Positions 10,177-22,300 of a stretch of DNA of 64,000 nucleotides are shown here, one piece after another (positions within the stretch are counted from its first letter, which is position 1; every line of letters begins with the position of its first letter). The notes under the pieces are model-generated. The model searched no databases and was not told the DNA's origin. It saw nothing but the letters and a program-made list of their open reading frames with translations. The stretch is taken from assembly GCA_964035545.1 (NCBI GenBank), contig OZ037768.1, forward strand, positions 4,765,241 through 4,829,240. Direction: 5' to 3'. The stretch comes from Bugula neritina. Lineage: Eukaryota > Bryozoa > Gymnolaemata > Cheilostomatida > Bugulidae. A program made the position numbers and the translations under genes.

Positions 10177-13100
10177 TCAAATAAAACTAGCTAATGAGGC
10201 TAGGAAGAAAATTAAAGATGCTTGGACTTGCAATAAGCTTGTTATATTTTGCTTCACAATGAATTGTTCGGCTGGCTCTTGTGCTAAAATAACAAAGCAA
10301 GGTAGTGAATCATCAAGAGTTTTAAAATACAATAATATCACATACTGACTTCAGATCAATGCTAATAAACAATTAAAATTCCCAAATTTTCTAGTTTTTC
10401 ATAACTCTAGTCTTGTGCTGCACAGGTAATTTTATGGAGTAAATATAAAATGTATGTAGAAATGTGAAAAGCTACTAAACACAAACTCTAAGTGCAAGTT
10501 CAAAATCTTTGCTACTTATTGCAAACATCTTATGGGACTGTAAACATGTAAACATTTCTCAAGATTAGACAAATCTGTAGAGAATATTAACGGTTGCAAA
10601 ATGTAGAGAGAAATTAATTTTTCATAATGAGAGATGGTTTTTTATTACTATACTTGTAGCATCTAATGGAAACTTACTTGTGGTAGACATTGGAATGGAT
10701 ACTACAATCTCTAGACTCCGATTGGTATGTGTTTCAAGATAGTTCCCATCAGGTTTAACAGCAACAGTTATGACTGAACAGCGATATGTTATCTTAGCTG
10801 CAAAGTTAGAATGCTGGTATATGGGGAGCACCGAGTCTACAAGTAAGGTTATATTTCCATTTGACAGATCTTGTGTGGATGGTAGTCGATTTGGAAGAGC
10901 TTTTATGCCTGGAAAGGTTTGTCCGTTAAAATAGAGCAAAAACAAATCGTTTTGTGAGACAGCAGTCCACTGCACCTACAACAATGAAAGATAATTTTAA
11001 TACCAGCTTAGCCCAAATGCCATAAAAACGTATATATATAGATAGTATATACATATGTATATACGCACATATGACATACACACACGCACGCACACCCCGA
11101 CATATATACCGAAAGTCTACAGCTACAGCTTCTTGGAGACATTCTCAAAGTAAAATAAATCACACTTTCACAAGGTTCACCATTTTGAATGTGTAATTAA
11201 GATTGACTTAGCTAAGACCTTTTCCTGTGCTTTGCTTAAAAATTTAATGTTTACCAGAAAGAACTGTTGGTAATTTTTTGCTTGTATGACTTAGCATTTG
11301 CACATTAATAATTCCATGACCACCCTTCTAACTTCTTACAGTGTGAAAACTTAAATTCAAATAAAAAGCAATAGCAAGTCAATTTAAGCTGCTTTGTGTA
11401 TAGTCAAATTGTAAAACAGTATAAAGTGTATTACTCATTCAACATTACTAAAACAAAATGATGATTTTAGATTGAAATAAAATAACATATGAAAATGATG
11501 AGACAAACCTTAGCATGTGTGAGATAAGTATTCACATTTTCATAGGAACAAGTAACATTGAAGGGGGAGTCTGCCTGTATTTCATATGTCTGAGATTGTT
11601 GATTAAATGGGACTGTTGCTTTGATGTCAGCCATATCACGGTACACAGTTGTCCAGTCTCTCTGAAATATAAGGGAAAATAATTTAGAGGAGTGTAGACT
11701 GTTTTAAGGGATCATAAAACTTGTTGAGAAATCTGAAGTCAAACATATAAAAGGTTGTTAGTGAGAAAAATTGATGGCTTCTGAGTAGAAAAAAAATTAT
11801 TTGACATGCATCCATTTAAATTTAAATTGTCACAATTGAAGACAGTGCCTTAAAAAGCTTATGATTACATTATGTATGTCTTGTTTTTAAAATGTGTTTC
11901 CAGAAGTATTGAGGATCATATCTCACTAACTTTAATTTTATATAATGAGCCTAATCTGTTCAATAAAGTTATTTAATTATCAAATTTAAAACAATTCCTT
12001 ATTTCATATTCTAACTTTTCTAGTAATAGAATAACTGAGGTTGCCTTATGTGAACCAGAGACTGAAAAAAATTGAAAACTTCAAAGTCAGAAAAATAGAT
12101 ACAATAAATATGACTACTTAGTATAAAAATTAACCACCTTCAGAACAGTGAAACAATAAAAAAAATATTGGCTAAAAAATTTGATCCAACTATTAACTGA
12201 CTAATAAAAACTAGAATATTCAACACCTTACCATGACGTATGTTTCTAACCACACAAAATAAATATCGAACACAGAACTTTTTTTTTGGTAAGTGGATAC
12301 TATCAGACCAAAAAACAGAATGAAGTCATTTCAAACAAAACAAGTACCCTAATCATAAATTGATTGCTTTAAGAGGGGACAATATTGCTGTTGAAGCTGG
12401 TGGTAAGTATTTTCCCACTAGCTGGAGTTGTGGGACCTAAATAAAATGCTAAATAAAAATGATATGATCATTGTAAATAAATTAAACTTTTTATGTATGT
12501 TGGTTGACCTTGCCTATAACATCCATGAAATATTACACCATCAACTTACTGCTAAGCATGATATTGATATTTTACACATATACTTACTTTTTAAAATGAT
12601 GCATTTTTCAAAGTCACCCAAGATATTAGTGTAGACACAACAAAACGATCTTGAAAAGTCTGCTTCATAAAGAGGCTCTATAACCAAAGTGGTGATTGAA
12701 GTAGTGGAATCCATTGTGTTGGTAAAACTGTACCTGTTTGAGGCATCATTAACTTCCTTAACTTCACCGTCCCTACAAGTTTATCAACACTCCAATTGTA
12801 TGAGTAGAAATAGAGCTACTAGAAACATTTAATTAGACTCAACTGATTAAAATTTATCTGTTCCAACAAAGTAGTTTATATATATATGGTAAAATATATA
12901 GGCCTAGAAACTGTGCCTTCATGCAGTTAAGATATAACTAGCTACGAACAACTTGCAATTTATTAATTCTATAATTTCTTAAACTCAAGACTAAATAAAA
13001 ATGAAAATAATGAAGATATTTCCTTTACTTATATATATAAAAAAAACTTGACCCACCATTATAATATATTTTTATAGCAAGAAATATTCTTATCCTAACA

Positions 13101-16059
13101 AATTAGTTGTGTAATGCAACATAAGAAGTTAAGTTGTAGCAACACAGTTCCAAAAGTGGTATAGATATTTTAACGTAGCCAAAAACTTTCCATATGATGA
13201 CCGAGTTTACTACATAACAGCAAATAATGGCCTATATCCACTGCATTCTTCTTTTTACTTGTGATTGATATCAAACAAGTCTAACAACTCCGGTTGTTTT
13301 ATTTGTACGACTTTTTACAGTTGTATCCAAGTATAATTTACTATAAGCCAGTGTTAACTATAACAGCTTTTATTTAAAGAAAATTTTAATAAAAGAACAA
13401 ACATAAGCTGCAATAAGTAAATATATCACTGCTATATTATTGTGGCAAATACTAGAGTTTTTTTCACTTGTCTTCAGCCACAACTCTACAGGGGGCGATT
13501 CTGGGTTTATATTACAAACTTTTCCCTCACATATAACTAACCGCTAATTTGCAAAATTTAATTAATGAGCTTTACACATAGTTTAGTAGCGTATTTCTAA
13601 TAGTAATTAGGCAACTCATAATTATAATTAATCGGACCTATCTTTCCAACTATGAAATGTTAATCAGGGACATTATATATCAATTATTTTCTTGTCAACT
13701 ATCACAACATCAGGCATTTATTTTGATAATTCTGTTTATGTGTATATTGAAATCTCATAACATTTTGATGCAATTATCATTTATCATTCATCATCTAGGA
13801 TGGTCTTTGAAATCTGCGAATTCCACACAGTTCCTAGTGAATTATTGGAGCCATGCCTCTTCTGAAACTCAACATGCCAGAGCTTTTCACATTTACTGGG
13901 TATATGTATTACAGTTTCATCCCTTGCATTACACATCTGACATATGATACGTACCAGGATTTAGAGTACCAACTAATATCTGCTACAGGTGGAACAGATT
14001 TGGTTGATGTACAAGATAATTCAGCAAGGCTTGCTTTGATTTGGATTGAGGATTGAGCATCGATAACCGGGAATATGCCTGTAACAATAATAGTATAATA
14101 TTCCTAAAGTTGAAAATTCAATAATCAATTTAACGTATTTACTTAAGAATGTAGAAGGTAACTCAAGTATCAATTACATAAACTTAAGTGCTGTTTTGAT
14201 GATTGCAGTCAAAACCCTATCACCAAGTTATTTTGTAAGAGACATATTTTTGCCTTTTTATATAGATGCATGCAATAATGGAGAAATTTTTATGATTGAA
14301 GCTTTTTAATTACCTTTTGTATACATTACTCAAAGTGTAGTAGGCCTATATCTAAATGTGAAGATTTGTGTGAGGGGGGTAAGGAGTTAATTGTACCCTA
14401 CAGCCATTATGTCATAACTTACAGAATAAATATAGTAAATGCATGTCAACCTGGTTACCTTGTACTCGAGCACACTTCTCATCGTCTCCAACAATATTAG
14501 TATAAACACAGCAATGTGGCCTCATAAAATCTGCAGCTTCAACAGGATCTATAATTAAAGTTGATACTACGGGTCCGGATATGTTATTGAGGGTGGTTGT
14601 GGTTACATGGTATCTGCTTATTGAGTCATCCACTGCAGAGATCCTAAATGGAGCACCAAATACATTTCGGGTAAACAATTTCTTTCAAGTAATTTTAAAT
14701 TCGTTCGTATTAGATTTTAATTATAATGTATCCTGTGCTGTAGTTGAGAAAACTAGGTGCTCACTCTGTACTATTCACTGGTTTATAGAGCCACGAAACA
14801 CCAGTGACTGGAGACTCAAGCTGTGGGGATGAACATCTGTAATTTAACTTATCTCCAATTTCTAACTCTGCTGTAATTGATACTTCTGGTTTACCTGTCA
14901 TAAAATGTAGCCAAATAGAAACATTCAACATAACTTTGATACTTTTCCAATGAAAACATATCATTTCTTCACCAAAAGTATTAAAACTCATGGATCAATT
15001 TATTTTTAACAAAATAATGTTGCAGACTTAAAGTTTAACAAAGCTATGTCGAAAAAAACAACAAAATAAGCCTAATTGTAAACATTTTTAATGCTGACAA
15101 TGTTAATAAATCAAAGTAAAAAATTCAAATTAGTTGAAGCCAAAACATTCATTGCTGCATTAAATGACCTACTTAATACTCGCACAGTGAAAGTCTTGGA
15201 TATAGAAGTCACTCTATTCGTGGCAGAGCAAATATAAGAACCAGCCTCTGCTACAGTTACACTTTTCAGTTCTAACTTTTCACCTGCAAGCTGCTTTCAA
15301 AATAGAAAAAAAAACATATTTGTTACACCACAAACACAAAATTATTAAGTTATACATTGCTATATATACCTGCATTATACTACTTGAAACAAAATTATCT
15401 GTATATTTCAGTTACATCTACATTTCTATTATGTTATACATAGAGTTTAACATAGTGTATTGTGAACTAAAATATAAAATGCAAGTATTTTGTGAACAAA
15501 TGCTACCAAATAACCATGAAAATTCAACATGTTCTATTTTCTTTTAGTTTCTATATTGCACTTAACAGCTTCTTTGGCAAAGAAACTTAAAATGTTGGAC
15601 TAAAAAACACTTCATTAAACTTATAAAAGCACTTGTATGAAATATCAAACAAACAGTTTATAATGGATGTTTACATTTGCAGACAGTGGCAGAGCGAGTC
15701 CATCCTCTCTAACCCACTCGAACCTTGGTGCAGGATGCCCAGTTACTTTACAAGTAAGCTCCGCATCACCTCCTTCATTCACTGTTAAGTCAGTTTCACC
15801 ATCCACAAACTGCAGAGGCACTTTAAAGGAAAAATACATTCACAAAGTTCTATGTATTATTGTAAAAATTCAAAACAGCATATATAATGAAAATTTACTT
15901 TCAGTTGGTATAGGCAGTTCTCTTTTCTGTTCCTACTACTTAGACCAGCAAGCCCCAATGTCAATAAAGAAATTACGAATTTTGTACACTATTTTTAAAG
16001 GAATATATAATAATGAGTCAAAAACAACTATTTTGAGAATAGTTTAATAAATAATGCAA

Positions 16060-16104
<45 letters not shown>

Positions 16105-16722
16105 TTTTAAATCATACTGGATAATAGATATTTTACTTACCCACAATGGATATTTCAATACTATGGCTGATATGCGACTGTATAAGGTTGTCATCAATGT
16201 CGCGATTAACAGTCAGCACTTCACATTTAAACAATTTTTTTGAACTATCTGAGTTGCTATAATAAGAAGATGGTAGTTGATCCACTATGAGACTCACACT
16301 ACCCTCCTCAGGGCTATTTTGAGGAATTTCTTCAGGAATAGCTTGAAAGCCCGGCTCTGTTTGACCATTGTTAAAAATATACGAATATGATGTGGGTGAA
16401 CCAGAACTCCATTTTACCTACAGAAGAATAAAACTAACAAATTATATAAAAGAGCTATTAATGTTATAAACAAAGCAAAGGTATCAAACTTATTGCAAGT
16501 AAAGAAATATACTTACCTCTGCATATTCATATGTGAAATCAGCATTTACGTAAAAACAAGTTATGTTAAAAGGTGTTGTAGGAGAGAGGTCATATGTGTT
16601 GCTTTCAGCATTAAAAGTAGCTGTAGTAGTAATATCAGCCATATCATAATAAACATTCTCTAATGCTGTCACCCCCAGAACTAACAGCTGATTGATCAAA
16701 AAGCCCAACAGCCAGACCTCCA
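10177..16722 (-). CDS. Ig-superfamily surface protein, paralogue B, five Ig-like domains, probable GPI anchor
   Basis: Minus-strand coding exons: 16722-16517, 16417-16141, 15820-15675, 15290-15173, 14894-14765, 14643-14459, 14078-13955, 12772-12588, 12245-12232, 11661-11509, 10975-10678, 10283-10177; with the A of a split ATG from a 5' exon ending at 17796 this gives 647 aa. The signal peptide is MEVWLLGFLINQLLVLGV. Domain 1 (about 25-160): FNITCFYVN, VKWSSG, LFKCEV. Domain 2 (162-249), I-set: AELTCKVTG, FEWVRED, GSYICSATN. Domains 3 (250-354) and 4 (355-457) are duplicates with WLYK/WYSK and CCVYTN. Domain 5 (463-610) duplicates domain 1: FNVTCSYEN, VQWTAVS, ITYRCSV. The C-terminus, NITSLLQVQASLIFFLASLA, is hydrophobic with no cytoplasmic tail, as in GPI signals. 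Exon 4-6 may start three bases differently (15293). A 14-base exon is needed to keep frame. Ligand unknown; adhesion or recognition is inference. Confidence 0.85.
12232..12245 (-). other. 14-base microexon of Ig gene B
   Basis: Exon 12772-12588 ends in phase 1 but exon 11661-11509 opens in phase 0, so a frame-restoring piece is needed. A 14-base stretch bounded by an AG acceptor (GTGTGGTTAG) and a strong donor (GTAAGG) supplies it, adding KTYVM. Both splice sites and the length are conserved in gene C (21464-21451). Confidence 0.72.
16063..16108. repeat. TA dinucleotide microsatellite
   Basis: Simple (TA)n run, slightly interrupted, just beyond the donor of Ig gene B exon 3 and inside its third intron. 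Confidence 0.9.
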
Positions 16723-16792
16723 CTGCAACATAACAAGAATAATCACAAAACACATATCGGTAAGCATTGCAGGATAAGAAAAATATTACTCT

Positions 16793-17236
16793 TGTTGTAT
16801 GGGGGGGGGGGGGGGAGAGGGGTTTAACTTAGTAGTAGTTGTCTTCTCTTGCTTTTGCATCAACATAGATATAGTGTGGGTGTGACCTATGAGTAGCAGA
16901 TATAAAACAGAGTGTGTATGAGAAGATTGAGAAGATTGAGTGATTGAAGACTGTGGACAGAAGAGAATAGATGCGTTTGAATACAATCGAATATGTTAGG
17001 ATGTATTAGTCGAGTGCTAGCCCAGGATCCTAGACAGCGGAGCACCACCAGACGAATACACTAACCTGCAGTCCTAATTTTACCTTCTACAGACTAACAA
17101 GAGCTGGAGTTACCTCGCAACCCAAGTCAAGCAATCCGTACCAATATACCGACCCACAAGCTAACCCCAAGGTCACAACAAATATATTATTCGATGAGTA
17201 TGCAACAACGCTAAACTGTGAAAATCCTTTATAACA
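16793..17236 (+). mobile_element. Probable solo LTR in the 5' intron of Ig gene B
   Basis: The paralogous intron of gene C reads through at ATTACTCTTAATAAATT (about 28602-28618), while in gene B 444 bases interrupt the same site. The insert begins TGTTGTAT and ends TATAACA, that is TG...CA with a short inverted terminus, and is flanked by CTCT on both sides (16789-16792 and 17237-17240), which fits a four-base target duplication. It contains a TATA box (TATAAAA, 16901) and a 15-base G run near its start. No internal retroelement genes are visible. Orientation is taken from the TATA box and is uncertain; a short-TIR DNA element is the alternative. Confidence 0.6.
16801..16815. repeat. Homopolymer G run
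   Basis: Fifteen consecutive G bases within the solo-LTR-like insertion, exceptional in this AT-rich window. Prone to slippage and to assembly error. Confidence 0.95.
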
Positions 17237-17634
17237 CTCTTAACAGAATAATTTTAATATAAACATACTGCATTCATAAATGGTAAATAAAAATGTTGGT
17301 GGCTTCTTAGCAAATGATATGTTGATGTGGAGAGTTTGGTTTTATTATAAGTATAACCTCTTTAATAAAATTTTCAATGTAAAATGATCACAAGTTATGT
17401 GGCATTATATCTATTGTATCATTATGATTGTAAGGCTACATATTTGATATTGTACTTTTGAACTTTGCAACACGATTTGAATTTTAATTTATAGTAAACA
17501 ATGCTGAAATTCATAAAAAATAGGGATGAAAATGCAGTTGCTTAGTATCAAGTATAAGTCTATAACTATTAACTATAATATTAATAATAAATTAACTTTA
17601 GAATTCAACTAGTTAACAATAATTTTTAATAATG

Positions 17635-17725
17635 CAAATACTAATAGTAATACTAATACTAACAGTAGTTATACTGATACTAATAGTAATAGTAAAACTA
17701 AAAGTAAATGTAATAGTAATAGTTT
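17635..17725. repeat. TAATAGTAATACTAA-type simple repeat
   Basis: Imperfect short-unit repeat built from TAATAGTAA and TAATACTAA, upstream of Ig gene B. The same type occurs upstream of genes A (about 4270-4400) and C (28990-29045), in QARS intron 1 (42264-42326) and at 62690-62750 and 63190-63270. Confidence 0.8.
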
Positions 17726-17795
17726 CACTACTTACTGCGTCTACTGAGTTTGATTCAGCGATTGAATGTAACAGAACAATACTACACGAACTCAC

Positions 17796-17980
17796 TACTA
17801 TAGAGCCTCTTTACACCATATAGAATATGCAACTCTAAAACTAATCGTCAGCTTATCCTTAAAATCAGTATTGTGATTATCATATTAGTTTTCGACTTCG
17901 ACTAGACCTAATAGATGTACAAACAACGCACAGCAGACGACATGCTAAGACGCGTGCGCGCTTGCTTTTGATTTCCGTAT
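17796..17980 (-). promoter_or_regulatory. 5' exon and promoter block of Ig gene B
   Basis: A donor (A then GTGAGT) at 17796 can supply the first base of the split ATG completed at 16722. Upstream of it, 17925-17975 read on the minus strand holds AAGCGCGCACGCGTC followed by ATGTCGTCTGCT. The same arrangement is found for genes C and A. No TATA box. The transcription start is not determinable. Paralogue conservation is seen; promoter function is inferred. Confidence 0.5.
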
Positions 17981-19369
17981 TGAGTGAAGGTACGAACTAG
18001 TATTCATTAATGAAATGTTCTATATTGGAATATAGTTACATATAAAAACTTAGCTGTGACTACAGTACTGTTTTATGTTAGCACGCTCTCCAAGGTCTAA
18101 CGGTGGAATGTTCTTGGAAAATTGTGTCAGTTATTGTATTAATACGCGCATCTCGCAGTTGACATTGTTTAATTACGCAAGTACTGACACTTGTGTCCCA
18201 CACTTGCAAGTTCATGGGAATTTAAATATTCTAGAATCTAGCATTTAGATATTTCTTGGTTTGTACCCTTATTATCGCTGTACAAGTCTTTTTTTCAACC
18301 TAAACAATCTTAACTCCATGTAAGATATTAAACAGCTTGTAGTAGTATCAAACGTTTACTTTACAAAGGAGTCCACATGACTTACCCCACATAACCTTTG
18401 GGCTTTGACATATGATATCCAGCGCTGTTACAAAATAAAAGCTCAACATCACGGAAATAATAGAGTTGTATACTCTTTGGACTTCACTAAATATCGAGTC
18501 ATGCTTGTTCTAAACTAATTTAAAAGCTGCCAATTCTTTAATGATTTCATTTTTTATGGCAAAATATGAATGAAGACTTTACAGAATAACGAAAGCCCAA
18601 CCCCCAATGAAAGGGAGGTAACATAGCATGTCCCACGGCCATCACAATATTATTATTCTAGTACAGCATATCTTGTAACAGAGGAATGGCGAATATAAAA
18701 ATTATATGGGAAAAAGCAGTTCGATACACATTTCAGAAACTGCTTGCTTGGTTTGTCGACAACATATCTTGGGTCATGCAGTTTAAAAGTTTCAAAATTT
18801 TCACCATTATGAATATTAAAAAGGTAATAGTATCAGTATAGGGTAGTAACTTGAACTATTTTTGTTAGTAGCTAGAGTTTATGACCATAAAGAACGCCAC
18901 CACTGAATGTTAATGCTGAGCATCAAGTGAGAGCTGATGTGTGTGTATTCATAATTGCTCTCTTTGCCCTAATATCGAAAAAGCCCTTAGCCCGTGATTT
19001 CATTACTTAGACTTGTAAATATATACATATAAAGCCATAGAAGATTATATTTCAATTTTCATGATGCAAAGTCTATACAGAATCTGAGAACAATAAACAC
19101 ATAATGTGTTAGTTATTCAGCAAGAAAGTGCCAGTTGAATCTTTTAAACAGCTTTGGAAAAATGCATGCATTTCAATTCAATTGAAACTGCAATTTAATG
19201 CAATTCCATTGAAAGGATCATATGATTTTTAACAATTTCAACAGTAACATGATAAATATTAAACTAAAATAACATCAAATTTATCAGAGAGAGTTGAATA
19301 GAAATGCTTTACAACAATTAATTTACAATACAAAGAGTCAACTGAGCAGTAACCGAGGTATTATTAAAT
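17981..19369. other. Intergenic region between Ig gene B promoter and Ig gene C 3' end
   Basis: No coding exon or recognisable mobile element found. From about 19015 the sequence is the 3' flank of gene C and is similar to the flank of gene B (9890-10176). The ARMC10-like gene present between A and B has no clear remnant here. Confidence 0.55.
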
Positions 19370-22300
19370 TCAAATAAAACTAGCTAATGAGGCTAGGAAG
19401 AAAATTAAAGATGCTTGGACTTTCAATAAGCTTGTTATATTTTGCTTCACAATGAATTGTTCGGCTGGCTCTTGTGCTAAAATAACAAAGCAAGGTAGTA
19501 AATCGTCAAGAGTTTTAAAATACAATAAAAGGATTATGTACTGACTTCAGATCAATGCTAATAAACAATAAACTTAGCTGGTGCTTGCAACTAAAGTATC
19601 AATTCCCCCTTCCCCAAGCTGCTAATCATTCACAATTTTAATCTTTTGTTGCGAAGGTAATTTTATGGAGTAAATGTGCAAAGTTCCTAAACACAAACTC
19701 TTTTGTCAAAAGTTACACTATTAATGTCTAAGTGCAGTTTCAAAACCCTAGCTACAGTATAAACTATAAACACACTGGTCGGCTGTAAAGAATTCTCATT
19801 CAAATATGTCTGTGGATGCTATCAACATTTGCATTTTTTAGGAGACTTTTAGCATCTAATAAAAACTTACTAGGTCTAGTAGTAGACATAGTAACAGAAA
19901 TGAACATCTCTAGACTGTGATTGGTGTGTGTTTCGAAGTAGTTCCCATCAGGTTTAACAGCAACAGTTATGACTGAACACCGATATGTTATCTTAGCTGA
20001 AGAGTGAAAGTACTTGTATAACGGAAGCACCGAATCCACGTGTAACGTTATAACTCCATTTGACAGATCTTCAGTGAATGGTATTTGTTTTGGAAGAGCT
20101 TTCATACCTGGAAAAGTTTCTCCATCAAAGTAGAGCAAGAACAAATGGTTCTGTGAGACAGCAGTCCACTGCACCTACAACAATGAAAGATAATATTAAT
20201 ACCAGTGTAGAAAACACACACCCCGAGTGCACACACGATATAAAAGCACCTCAACCAGCTCTAGTTATATATTGAACATATTATGTATAGTGTTTTATTA
20301 TTTTCTCAGTTTGTTTGCAGCATTTGCTTGTAATACTGACTGGGACTTTTAAACTTTTGAGAAACTTATCTAGCATTATTTATAACAAAAGTCTACAACT
20401 ACAGCTTATTGGAGACATTCTCACTATAAAATAAACCTCACTTTCACAAGGCTCACCACTTTAAATATGTAAGTGAGGTTGACTTAGCTAATATCTTTTC
20501 CCGTGCTTTGCTTAAAAATGCAATGTTTGTCAGAAAGAATTTTGGTAATGTTTTTAACCTGTATGACTTATCATTTGCCCCCTGAATGTTACAACTTCTT
20601 GCAGTTTAAAATTTTAAATTCAATTAAAAACTAATAGCAAGTCAACTTGCTGCTTTATGTATAGTCAAATTATAAAACAGGATAAATAAATAATAAAATA
20701 ATATAATAAAAGAAAATGATTATCTTGGAATGAAATAAAATAAGACATGAAGATGATGGGACAAACCTTAGCATGTGTGAGAGAAGTATTCACATTTTTA
20801 TAGGAACAAGTGACATTGAAGGAGGAGTCTGCTTGTATTTCGTATGTCTGAGATTGTTGATTAAATGGGACTGTTGCTTTGATGTCAGCCATATCACGGT
20901 ACACAGTTGTCCAGTCTCTCTGAAATAAAAGAGAATGGAGTGCAAAGGAGTGTAGAGATCATAAAACTCGTTAAGAAATCTAAAGCAAAATATGTTAAAG
21001 GTTGTTAATGAGAACAATCTATTTGACGTGCATGCATCCAGTTAAATTTAAATTGTCACAATTGAAGACGGTGCCTTATAATTACATTATATATGTTTTG
21101 TTTTGTAAAAGGTCTTTCCAGAAGTATTGAGGACCATATCTCATTAACTTTAATTTTATATGAGCCTACTCTGTTCAATAATTTTATTTAATTATCAAAT
21201 TTAAAACAATTCTTTATTTTATGGTCCAACTTTTCGAGTAATTAAATAACTTGAGGCTGCTTAATGTGAGCCAAAGCATGAAAAAAATGAAAACTTCTAA
21301 GTCAGAAAAATACATACAATAAATATGACTACTTAGTATGCAAATTAACCACCTATAGAACAGTGAAACAATAAAAAAAATATTGGCTAAAAAATCTGAT
21401 CCCATCAACTATTAACTGGCTAATGGAAACTAGAACATTCAACACCTTACCATGGAGTATGTTTCTAAATTAACCACACAAAATAAATATAAAATACTTG
21501 AAAATTCTTTAGCACTTAGAGACTATCAGGAAAAGAACAAAATGAAATCGAACTTAGAAATGTATGAGTAAAATCATTACATCATTGCTTTTCATAACAG
21601 CATCAACTTGCTTTCAAAGGTAAACATATAAGAGATATTGTGTTTTCCCCCACACTCAATGAATTGTTACGAACAGAACATGTTACACAAATTTTTTCAT
21701 AACATTTCTGAGCATCTCTCTGAAATCTTAACAGAGTTTGAATAGTATCCCCCTTGAGCTACCTCCAAAAAAGGAAAATATTCTTAATTTGACAAGTGAC
21801 CCATTCTAAGGTGACCCAGTTTAACGGTCTGATGATGATTGCAGATGAACTACATGAGGATTTTATTAAGACAGTAAATAATTCTGCCATGAAATGTTTA
21901 CTTATTGGCGAGTTTCATAGGTTCAACAAGCAAAATTTATCCCTGCATAGCTGAGAAAGCACTAAGAATTTTTGTTTTATTTAGCACCATCAATTTCTAT
22001 ACTAGGTGGGATTCTCATTTGAAAATAAAAAGAGAAACTGCTTTGACCTGCAAAGTGACCAGAGGTTTGCCCTGTCCGAAACAAAGCCAGCTATCACATT
22101 ATTACTGAATAAACTGCTCTGTTTTTTTACATGCATAATAATACTGTAGCCATTACATTATAATCAAACCAAATAGAAAAAATATAGACTTGCATCATAA
22201 TAATTATTATGTTATATGACGGTCAGTTTAAAGTGCATATAAATTATAATTGTCAAAAGAGAGGATATTAATCACAAAGGTTGATGAAAGGGAGGAATGG

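Noticed and set aside
10181-10283. C-terminal transmembrane helix with a cytoplasmic tail in gene B
   Set aside because: The frame stops immediately after the hydrophobic stretch in both B and C, which fits a GPI signal better than a type I membrane protein.
13657-14056. Plus-strand frames of 96 and 67 codons
   Set aside because: Mostly antisense or flanking to exon 14078-13955 of gene B; no family resemblance.
15645-16047. 126-codon plus-strand frame at 15667-16047
   Set aside because: Antisense of the I-set Ig exon of gene B; the minus strand carries the Cys/Trp pattern and splice sites.
17613-17823. Overlapping frames on both strands rich in Ile, Val, Thr and Ser
   Set aside because: Translation of the TAATAGTAATAC repeat; low complexity.
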